A stretch of DNA of 64,000 nt, taken from Flavobacteriales bacterium UBA6051 (lineage in GTDB: Bacteria; Bacteroidota; Bacteroidia; Flavobacteriales_D; Crocinitomicaceae). The notes beneath the pieces were generated by a model. That model saw only the letters and a program-made list of their open reading frames with translations, had not been told where the DNA came from and did no database searches. The translations under genes were made by a program, and so were the position numbers. This document shows, one piece after another, positions 42,217 to 49,315 of the stretch (position 1 is the stretch's first letter; each line of letters begins with the position of its first letter). The DNA lies in assembly GCA_002427735.1 (NCBI GenBank), contig DIYP01000017.1, positions 186,001 to 250,000 on the forward strand, in the 5' to 3' direction.

Positions 42217-42789
42217 CTACTTTAGTTTTTTGATGCTCTCCATAAATCCCTTCGCTGCTGCTTCATCCAACTTGGTGTTATACGTACAAACGATAGAAAG
42301 ATAATAACCATCGTGATAGGCGTAATACTCATCAACGAAACTCGTGTCGCCTTCCGTAAAAAGTTGAATTTGACTCACAACAAAGTCCTTTCCTGCAATT
42401 TTTGTCTTCGCCGCTGGTTGAACGGACATTTCATTCGCGGAAAACAAGAATTCGTATGCTTCAATGCTCTCTTTCACCTTTTCCATTGTTGATGGCTTTC
42501 CAAAAGGGTTAGCTTTATCAGTCTCTAGCGTTACATTCACGGGGTAGCTATTGTCGTACGATTCGCGATAAATCGACTCGAACATAATCCCACCAAAACT
42601 TGTTTGAAACTGTGTAGTATCGCTGTCCCAATTTTCTCCGGGAGTTACTTCCAGATCAAAATATTCATTGGCATATGTTTCTCCATGCCATGCTCCAAAA
42701 AGGACTTCTTTATCTACTTTTTCTTTCTTTCCTGAACCACAGGAGACTAAGAAAAAAAGTAGCAATGTTGTAAAGTAAATCTGTTTCAT
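42217..42789 (-). CDS. Lipoprotein of unknown function (PsbP/DcrB-like pattern)
   Basis: 190 residues with a lipoprotein signal ending FFLVSCGSGKKEK. The end of the protein, GYYLSIVCTYNTKLDEAAAKGFMESIKKLK, resembles the last strand and helix of the PsbP/DcrB/Mog1-like fold, as do the FSANEMSVQ and DFVVSQIQLFTEGDTSFVDEYYAYHDG strands. This is a pattern-based guess, not a family assignment. It starts the pair directly before glutathione peroxidase. Confidence 0.68.
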   Translation of the reverse strand: MKQIYFTTLLLFFLVSCGSGKKEKVDKEVLFGAWHGETYANEYFDLEVTPGENWDSDTTQFQTSFGGIMFESIYRESYDNSYPVNVTLETDKANPFGKPSTMEKVKESIEAYEFLFSANEMSVQPAAKTKIAGKDFVVSQIQLFTEGDTSFVDEYYAYHDGYYLSIVCTYNTKLDEAAAKGFMESIKKLK

Positions 42790-42838
42790 AGATTGTAGTT
42801 TGTGCGGTTAAGTTAGTAATTATTCCCAGCGCTACGAA

Positions 42839-43336
42839 CTAATCAAATGCGTGAAATTCGTTCAGGAAAATTAAATAATAACGTCCGTTTCTTTGAACCC
42901 CACCAACACGTACTTTAAACCAGCGTTTTTCCCAGTTAAAATAGAGCTCTCCTATTAATCCATTGACGCCGCTGTCATCTTTTTCCTTGTATACAAACTT
43001 ATCAAAGCTTATCTCTGACCAATAAAAGAAGTATTGCTTTTTTGTTGAAACCAAAGCTTCATATTGATCTGAAAACCACCGCATAACACCCTGCTCATTC
43101 GTATCTTTTAACAGGTCCAACATAAAATCACGCATGGACTTTTGAACATCGGGATCATTGGCAATTTGTCTGTGCAATTCTGCCGACATAAAGCGATCTG
43201 AATAGGACGCTTTATCCAGTTTATCCATTGATTTGAGAACTTTGAACGCTCGTTTCCCAAGCTTTTCAGGCGACTTATCCTGCCCGAACGAAAACACTGG
43301 TGTTAGTAATAGCAAGCAAAAAGAAACAATCTTCAT
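42839..43336 (-). CDS. Small secreted protein of unknown function
   Basis: 165 residues with signal peptide MKIVSFCLLLLTPVFSFGQ. The mature part starts helical (PEKLGKRAFKVLKSMDKLDKAS) and ends in beta strands (ELYFNWEKRWFKVRVGGVQRNGRYYLIFLNEFHAFD). I recognise no family. It is the first gene of the leftward cluster with the PsbP-like lipoprotein (49-base gap), glutathione peroxidase and another lipoprotein. Confidence 0.65.
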   Translation of the reverse strand: MKIVSFCLLLLTPVFSFGQDKSPEKLGKRAFKVLKSMDKLDKASYSDRFMSAELHRQIANDPDVQKSMRDFMLDLLKDTNEQGVMRWFSDQYEALVSTKKQYFFYWSEISFDKFVYKEKDDSGVNGLIGELYFNWEKRWFKVRVGGVQRNGRYYLIFLNEFHAFD

Positions 43337-43377
43337 AATGCCAATTTATCTAAAGTTCTTTAAAACGAAAACCGAAG

Positions 43378-43410
43378 TTTGATTCTCCATAGTTAAATCT
43401 GCTATTTTTG
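43378..43410 (+). promoter_or_regulatory. Two-element promoter of the TIKI/TraB-like lipoprotein gene
   Basis: TTTG at 43378-43381, a 21-base spacer, and TATTTTTG at 43403-43410. Both elements and the spacing match the Bacteroidota consensus; the start codon is 24 bases downstream. Confidence 0.65.
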
Positions 43411-43434
43411 AATTAAACTAACTCATTCATAGCC

Positions 43435-44277
43435 TTGCGTTTCTTCATTACTGCAATCATTTCTCTTTTAATAATACTTTCCATGGGGTGTTCGCCCAAA
43501 CTAATGCGCTACGAAAAATTCTCAAAGGCTCAATATAGATTACCCAAGATTATAAAGTTAAATGGAGAGGGGAAAGGTCTGGTTTACATTGGAACATATC
43601 ATACAAACAACCCTGTTGACAGCATGTTCACGATTATTGAAAAAGAGTTTCTCTCTTTGAACCCAGATTTTGTATTGCACGAAGGCGGAAATAATTGGCC
43701 AATATATGCTGATGCAGACAGTACAAAGCGTATTTCAGGTGAACCAGGTTATACCATTTGGCTTGCCAAAAAAAATAACATTCGCTATGCTAGCCTAGAG
43801 CCAAAAGAACAAGCCGAATATGAGCATCTGTCTTCGTTGTATGACTATCGAAAAGTACTGCTTATGTATATCTGTCGACAAGTTGATCAACAGCAGCGAT
43901 TTCATGCCTCGAACCCTATGACTATTGAGGAGTTTGAACGAAACATGAATTACTTTCTGGAAATGATGAAGGGAAATGGGATCAAGATACCTGAGAACGA
44001 GTCCACTTTTAATTTTTGGAAGGGCTACTACGAATCGTTCTTTGGCGAGCCTTTAGTCTTTGGCAAATTTGATCCATCGGTTTATTATCCAAATCAGTTT
44101 AAAACAGAGTTAAACGACATCAATCGGTCCTCTGATGTTTTCAGAAATCAAACCATGGTAGAAAACATCATGAATGCGCTGGATAACAACAATAGAGTGC
44201 TCGTTGTTGTAGGCGGCGGACATCTCATTGTACAGGAGAAGAAAGTTCGCCATGATTTTAAGCAGCGTTTTCGTTAA
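43435..44277 (+). CDS. TIKI/TraB-superfamily-like lipoprotein
   Basis: 280 residues from a TTG start; MRFFITAIISLLIILSMGCS is a lipoprotein-type signal with Cys19, though the residue before Gly is Met rather than a small one. The core resembles the TIKI/TraB/PrgY/EreA-like fold: VYIGTYHTNNP near the start, FVLHEGGNNWP, an R-N-x-x-M-x-x-I box (RNQTMVENIMNALDNN) and RVLVVVGGGHLIVQEKK near the end. The conserved His, Glu, Arg and GxH residues are present. Some relatives are metal-dependent peptidases or esterases, others have no known activity. Unusually for the family, no second domain is attached. Confidence 0.75.
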   Translation: MRFFITAIISLLIILSMGCSPKLMRYEKFSKAQYRLPKIIKLNGEGKGLVYIGTYHTNNPVDSMFTIIEKEFLSLNPDFVLHEGGNNWPIYADADSTKRISGEPGYTIWLAKKNNIRYASLEPKEQAEYEHLSSLYDYRKVLLMYICRQVDQQQRFHASNPMTIEEFERNMNYFLEMMKGNGIKIPENESTFNFWKGYYESFFGEPLVFGKFDPSVYYPNQFKTELNDINRSSDVFRNQTMVENIMNALDNNNRVLVVVGGGHLIVQEKKVRHDFKQRFR

Positions 44278-44311
44278 TAAAAACACCTTTCAACTTTGCT
44301 GCATTCCTATA

Positions 44312-45649
44312 CTAAGGAGTGATCTCTCCCGTTGAAAAGAACACCTTTTCAGAAACCAGGGGAATGGCATCTTCTGTTCGGTATCCTTCCGAAAGGATCA
44401 TCTGGTATTTCTTATTGGGCTCAAGGTTTAAAAAGTATTTAATAGAACGTCCATCTTCTGCAAACTCCATCTTAGTTATTTCAGGGAAGTGCTCTTCACC
44501 GAGTGGTCCCAAATGAGTGCCGCCAAAACGCGTATCCATCACCTCGGAGAAGTACACAATTAGTTCGAGATCGCCCGGTTTCACATTCTTTTTCTTGTGC
44601 AGCTGATGACTCATACCAGTCACAAAAGGTCTTGTTTCTTCGTATTCGCTTTTATAGGTTTTTAGTTTGTTTTCAAAATAACCTGTTCGCTCTACAAATT
44701 TTTCGATTGCTTTTGGGCGCTCAAAGTCCAATTCTATGATTTCTTTGATTGCTCGTTCCTTATCCTTTGCGTTCTCATAGTGCTGCTTTACAATGGCATA
44801 ACCCATGTAATACCCCAAGTCTCTTATGCCAAAGTCATTATTGTCATCATTCCAAATCCAGTTGTAATAGTATGGGGAGAACATCTCTTTAATGAATCCT
44901 TTTCTAACCTTTTCATTGTTTTTTTGTCCAAATTCAATACAAGGTTGAATTGATTTTTGGCCGGTCGCTATTTCCGCTATAAACTCTGCCGAACCCTCAA
45001 AAATGCTTTGTGAGAGTAAATCATACGCCCAGGAAACATTTTGTTGCGTGTGAACAAACTCGTGAACGTTTAAGAAAACAACATCTTTAACAGGATTAAG
45101 CTTTGCATAATTTTTAAAATATTCCAATGACTCTGGGAATTCATCCATGTATGTTTTCTCATCCGTAAGTGCCATTTCAGAACCTATTATAAGAACGTCA
45201 CCCAAAGCAGTTCCCGGCGTTCTGAACACGCCTATCTCAAAATAAACTTTAGCAGGTTTCATTTCTGGATAAATGCCCTTAAACGCATCTATTCCCGACT
45301 GGATGTCTGAAGCATACTGATCCAGATTTTGCATGCTTTCTCGCACCGACTCCCAAAAAAGGGGGTACTGTTGAATGGCGCTTAAGTATTCTTCTGGTTG
45401 ATACCTTCTGACCTCCATAATTGTTCGCAGACCTTTTGTCCCTTTATTTATGAAAAGGTCCATGAGCAAATCCATCTGTTGAGCTGTATCAGATGTTGCA
45501 ACAATTTTATCGTAAGCAATCCAAAAATTGGTGATATCTGTAGTTACAATATTTGAATCATCAGACCTTTTGAGACTGTCTTCCGTTGCTTGAGCAACCG
45601 ATACAGAGAACAGAAAAAAAACGAAAAAAACAGCTTTTAAACGAACCAT
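44312..45649 (-). CDS. Secreted HExxH metalloprotease-like protein (DUF2268/GldB-like)
   Basis: 445 residues from the ATG at 45649 (MVRLKAVFFVFFLFSVSVAQA signal peptide); an in-frame extension of 32 residues upstream is not signal-like and overlaps the divergent gene. The zinc-site motif is NVHEFVHTQQ (His196, Glu197, His200), with a likely third ligand in IFEGSAEFIAEI. The layout (long helical N-terminus, then HExxH, then a predicted substrate groove) resembles DUF2268 and gliding-motility GldB-type proteins. The last ~90 residues form an Ig-like beta domain (LIVYFSEVMDTR...YQMILSEGYRTED). Substrate unknown. TATTTTTA upstream is close to a -7 box. Confidence 0.75.
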   Translation of the reverse strand: MVRLKAVFFVFFLFSVSVAQATEDSLKRSDDSNIVTTDITNFWIAYDKIVATSDTAQQMDLLMDLFINKGTKGLRTIMEVRRYQPEEYLSAIQQYPLFWESVRESMQNLDQYASDIQSGIDAFKGIYPEMKPAKVYFEIGVFRTPGTALGDVLIIGSEMALTDEKTYMDEFPESLEYFKNYAKLNPVKDVVFLNVHEFVHTQQNVSWAYDLLSQSIFEGSAEFIAEIATGQKSIQPCIEFGQKNNEKVRKGFIKEMFSPYYYNWIWNDDNNDFGIRDLGYYMGYAIVKQHYENAKDKERAIKEIIELDFERPKAIEKFVERTGYFENKLKTYKSEYEETRPFVTGMSHQLHKKKNVKPGDLELIVYFSEVMDTRFGGTHLGPLGEEHFPEITKMEFAEDGRSIKYFLNLEPNKKYQMILSEGYRTEDAIPLVSEKVFFSTGEITP

Positions 45650-45762
45650 CTTAAGAGGTGTTATGTGTTGAGAATAAAAATAAGAAAATCTTAAAACCGC
45701 AATTTTTTGACTCAAAAAGGAAGGTGTTTTCGTTTTGTTTTTCAAGCGTTCAAGACTTTATG

Positions 45763-45770
45763 TAACTTTG
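45763..45770 (+). promoter_or_regulatory. Promoter -7 box of the TPR-SpoIIE gene
   Basis: TAACTTTG matches TAnnTTTG. It lies inside the first codons of the longest reading frame, which argues that translation starts downstream at a TTG (45792 or 45798) rather than at 45735. The TTTTG at 45733-45737 is a possible -33, with a long 25-base spacer. Confidence 0.45.
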
Positions 45771-45797
45771 AATCACCCAGTAAATAACTGTTTGCCA

Positions 45798-47873
45798 TTG
45801 AGAAAGGTTTTCTTCTTACTATTTATTCTTTCTATCAGCCATTCCATCGTTGCTCAAAAAGAGAAGGCTGTGCTCTGGAGTGAGTGGAAAAATACCAACT
45901 CGGAAGATTCGGTTCGTTTCGCATCAATGGAGTCTCTTCTGTGGGACTACTACCTATTCACAAATGCAGATTCTGCCATACTTATGGCCAAAGTTTTTGT
46001 CTCTTTCACCGACAGAACAAATTCTCTTTCGTATAAAGTTGATGCCCGAAATGCCTTAGGAACAGCCTACTATGTAAAGGGTAGTTACACTAAGTCTTTG
46101 AACGCATACAAGCATGCCGTCGTGTTGATTGAAAATTCCAATGAGGACCTGGAAACCGGAGGAATCCTCTGCAATATGGGGACTATCTATGATGTTATCG
46201 GCGACATTCCAAATGCCATAAAGCACTACGAAATGGCTTTGGAGGATCAGGAAAAACGAAAGGATACGGTCAATATGGCGAATTCTTTGTTTGGACTTGG
46301 AAACATACAACGTGACCTTCAGAACGAAGACCTCGCCATTGAGTATTACACTCGTGCCTTCAAGTTAGCCTCCAGTCAAAAGGATAAGCGCGTAATGGGT
46401 AGTGTAATGGGCAGCATCGCTAAGGCCTATGAAAAAAGAGCGGAACTGGACAGCGCAATTTATTATTCCAAAAAAGCCTTGACGTACAGTGACGAAGCCA
46501 ACGATGAAAGCAATGTTGCAATGATCATGACGAATATTGGCCGATGTCTTTTGAAAACAGGTAAAAACAATGAGGCCCTAAAATATTTGAGGGATGGTTT
46601 ATCAACAGCAAAGCGCATTGGAGATAGTCGCAATACCGCCGTTGCCCATCAGATGTTGGGAGATTATTTTTTTACATTGCAACAAATCGATTCTTCGCGG
46701 TTTCATTACGAACAATCCAGGGATATCTCCCGAAAAACAGGAATTGTTTTGGAACTCGTGGAAAGTACCAAGGCGCTTGCCTCTATCTACTATAACAACA
46801 AAGAGTACAAGCTTTCTGCCGAAATGTACGAAGAGTTCATAGCAAGTCGTGACAGTCTCCTGAATGTTGAAAACCAGAATCAGGCCATCCGTACGAAATA
46901 CAAGTATGAATATGAAAAAGACCTTGCTGAGGAACGCTCATCCGCCCAACTCCGAGAGGCCAGAGCTTCTCTTATTTTCTATATTCTGCTTATTGTCTTT
47001 GTGTTATCTGTCGTCTTCGGACTTATTATTTTCGGCAGGTTCAGAATTACCAAAAAACAAAAGACGATAATCGAAGATCAGAAAAAGGTTGTCGATTCTG
47101 CCTTTAAAGAGCTGGATGACAAAAATCGTGAGATCCTTGATTCTATCTCCTATGCCAAACGAATTCAGGCAGCAATTCTTCCACGTAAAGAGTTGATTGA
47201 GCGTTACCTTCCGGAAAGCTTCGTCTTGTACAAACCAAAAGACATTGTCGCGGGAGATTTTTATTGGCTTCATTATTCATCGAAATCAATAAAAATTGCT
47301 GCTGCAGATTGTACAGGTCATGGCGTACCAGGCGCCATGGTTTCTGTGGTTTGTAACAACCGCCTGAATCAGGCCGTTAAAGATTTTGGGCTGGAAGAAC
47401 CAGGTGATATTCTCAATAAAACACGTGATCTTGTTGTAGAAGAATTTCAAGTGGGCTCTGATGATGTACAGGATGGGATGGACATTGCACTTGTAACGAT
47501 TTCTGGAACAACCCTAAAATTTGCCGGAGCCAATAACCCGCTATGGATTATTCGTAGTGGATCAGCAGAAGTAGAAGAAATTAAAGGACACAAGCAGCCG
47601 ATTGGTCAATATTCCAACCCTACGCCGTTTCCAACGCATCAAGTGGAAGTCAATAAGGGCGACTCTTTTTATATTTTCTCGGATGGTTTTGTTGATCAAT
47701 TTGGCGGTGAAAAGGGCAAGAAGTTCAGGTCTGGAAAACTCAAAGCCCTGTTACTTTCCATTCAGGCTGAAACAATGACTCGACAGAAAGAATTACTGGA
47801 CGAAGCTTTTGAAGCTTGGCGCGGAACTCAAGAGCAATTGGATGATGTTTGCCTTTTAGGGGTTAGGCTTTAG
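45798..47873 (+). CDS. TPR-repeat protein with SpoIIE/PP2C phosphatase domain
   Basis: 691 residues from the TTG at 45798, where a good signal peptide begins (MRKVFFLLFILSISHSIVAQ); the longest frame starts at 45735 but crosses the predicted -7 box. Tetratricopeptide repeats fill ~60-350 (LGTAYYVKGSYTKSLNAYKHAV, NMGTIYDVIGDIPNAIKHYEMAL and others). A transmembrane helix (LIFYILLIVFVLSVVFGLIIFG) and a coiled coil lead into a SpoIIE phosphatase domain with SYAKRIQAAILP, KDIVAGDFYWL, AAADCTGHGVPGAMVS and FYIFSDGFVDQFGG. It should sense a periplasmic state and dephosphorylate a cytoplasmic partner, probably in an anti-anti-sigma-type pathway. Partners are not in the window. Confidence 0.9.
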   Translation: MRKVFFLLFILSISHSIVAQKEKAVLWSEWKNTNSEDSVRFASMESLLWDYYLFTNADSAILMAKVFVSFTDRTNSLSYKVDARNALGTAYYVKGSYTKSLNAYKHAVVLIENSNEDLETGGILCNMGTIYDVIGDIPNAIKHYEMALEDQEKRKDTVNMANSLFGLGNIQRDLQNEDLAIEYYTRAFKLASSQKDKRVMGSVMGSIAKAYEKRAELDSAIYYSKKALTYSDEANDESNVAMIMTNIGRCLLKTGKNNEALKYLRDGLSTAKRIGDSRNTAVAHQMLGDYFFTLQQIDSSRFHYEQSRDISRKTGIVLELVESTKALASIYYNNKEYKLSAEMYEEFIASRDSLLNVENQNQAIRTKYKYEYEKDLAEERSSAQLREARASLIFYILLIVFVLSVVFGLIIFGRFRITKKQKTIIEDQKKVVDSAFKELDDKNREILDSISYAKRIQAAILPRKELIERYLPESFVLYKPKDIVAGDFYWLHYSSKSIKIAAADCTGHGVPGAMVSVVCNNRLNQAVKDFGLEEPGDILNKTRDLVVEEFQVGSDDVQDGMDIALVTISGTTLKFAGANNPLWIIRSGSAEVEEIKGHKQPIGQYSNPTPFPTHQVEVNKGDSFYIFSDGFVDQFGGEKGKKFRSGKLKALLLSIQAETMTRQKELLDEAFEAWRGTQEQLDDVCLLGVRL

Positions 47874-47874
47874 G

Positions 47875-49230
47875 CTATTTTCCAATGCAAAATTTACTAA
47901 AGATGTTGCCTAACAAATCATCAGTGGAAATATCCCCTGTGATACTTCCTAAGTGGAACATGGCCTGGCGGATGTCCATAGCTACAAAGTCCCCGGTAAT
48001 ACCTTCATCTAGACCTTGACTGGCTTTCTCGAGCATTTCCGCTGTTTTTAATAAGGCTTCATGATGGCGGGCATTGGAGACGATTGTTTCATCTGAAAGG
48101 TTAAAGTCGCCCTTCACCTGATCCACTAACCAATTTTTTAATTCATCGATGCCTGTTCCAAACTTGGCGCTAATGTGAATACCCTTTCCGTCAAAATCAC
48201 TCACTTGATCCAGCTTATTAACAACAAGCCCTATTTTCTTACCTGTGTATTGAGAACGGAGGCTGTTTGTCCATTTTTCTACGGCATCAACACTGGAAGT
48301 ATCCGAACCATCACACAAACACAAAACAATACTCGCTTGTTCTATTTTTGCTTTTGAACGTTCTATTCCCATTGCTTCTATTTGTTCTGCTCCTTCTCGG
48401 ATTCCTGCTGTATCAATCAATCGAAAACCAATCCCATCAATATTTAACACCTCTTCTATCACGTCACGGGTGGTTCCTTCAATATCACTCACAATTGCTC
48501 TATCCTCTCCCAATAGCTGATTCAACAAGGTGCTTTTTCCTGTATTCGGCGCTCCCACGATGGCCACGGGAACGCCATTTTTAATAGCGTTTCCAAGCTC
48601 AAATGATCGTGCAAGGCGACCTACATAAAGCAAAACATCGGAAACCAATGTTTTCAACTCACTTCGATCTGCAAACTCAACATCTTCTTCGGCAAAGTCC
48701 AATTCTAATTCTACCAACGATGCAAAATGAATGAGTTTTTCCCGAAGGTTTTTAAGTTCCGATGAGAAATTACCTCGCAGCTGCTTCAACGCAATATCGT
48801 GCGCGCTCTTTGATTGAGAAGCAATTAAATCAGCAACTGCCTCTGCCTGCGAAAGGTCCAGCTTACCGTTTAAAAAAGCACGCTGCGTATATTCTCCAGG
48901 TGTTGCAAGCCTTGCACCTTTTGTGACCAGCAGCGCCAATAACTTTTGTTGAATATAAGGTGATGCATGACATGATATTTCTACACTTTCCTCACCCGTA
49001 AAGCTCTTTCCTTCCTCGAACAGCGTGACAAGCACTTCATCAATCAGTGTTCCATCACTCTCTTTAATCGTTCCAAAGTGCACCGTATGCGTACGACAGT
49101 TCTCCAAAGATTTAGAAAAGACAGAAGAGACAATCTTCCATGAAGTTTCTCCTGACAGACGAATAATTCCTATTGCACCCACCCCATTTGGTGTGGCTAA
49201 TGCACAAATTGTATCCTGCGGATTCATCAT
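47875..49230 (-). CDS. mnmE: tRNA modification GTPase MnmE
   Basis: 451 residues. The N-terminal formyl-THF-binding domain opens with DTICALATPNGVGAIGIIRLSG. The G domain has GAPNTGKSTLLNQLLGEDRAIVSDIEGTTRDV, a DTAG-type G3 (LIDTAGIRE) and NKLD (G4). The C-terminus ends FCIGK, the CxGK motif required for activity. With MnmG it installs the carboxymethylaminomethyl (or taurinomethyl-like) group at U34 of certain tRNAs. MnmG is not in the window. It starts with the same strand and direction as the upstream SBBP gene but a terminator separates them; a -7 box ends 4 bases before its ATG. Confidence 0.97.
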   Translation of the reverse strand: MMNPQDTICALATPNGVGAIGIIRLSGETSWKIVSSVFSKSLENCRTHTVHFGTIKESDGTLIDEVLVTLFEEGKSFTGEESVEISCHASPYIQQKLLALLVTKGARLATPGEYTQRAFLNGKLDLSQAEAVADLIASQSKSAHDIALKQLRGNFSSELKNLREKLIHFASLVELELDFAEEDVEFADRSELKTLVSDVLLYVGRLARSFELGNAIKNGVPVAIVGAPNTGKSTLLNQLLGEDRAIVSDIEGTTRDVIEEVLNIDGIGFRLIDTAGIREGAEQIEAMGIERSKAKIEQASIVLCLCDGSDTSSVDAVEKWTNSLRSQYTGKKIGLVVNKLDQVSDFDGKGIHISAKFGTGIDELKNWLVDQVKGDFNLSDETIVSNARHHEALLKTAEMLEKASQGLDEGITGDFVAMDIRQAMFHLGSITGDISTDDLLGNIFSKFCIGK

Positions 49231-49234
49231 GCCG

Positions 49235-49242
49235 CAAAATTA
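49235..49242 (-). promoter_or_regulatory. Promoter -7 box directly before mnmE
   Basis: Minus strand TAATTTTG, an exact match to TAnnTTTG, whose last base is separated from the mnmE ATG by only 4 bases. The mRNA would be leaderless or nearly so. No clear -33 element. Confidence 0.4.
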
Positions 49243-49258
49243 GACATTTAAACTCATT

Positions 49259-49289
49259 AAAAAGCCCTCCGATCGATGCGCAGAGGGCT
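49259..49289 (-). terminator. Intrinsic terminator after the large SBBP gene
   Basis: Minus strand AGCCCTC, a 13-base loop, GAGGGCT, then TTTTT. It lies 27 bases beyond the stop at 49316 and before the mnmE promoter. Confidence 0.75.
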
Positions 49290-49315
49290 CCAACAATCAT
49301 TACTTCTCTGTTACA

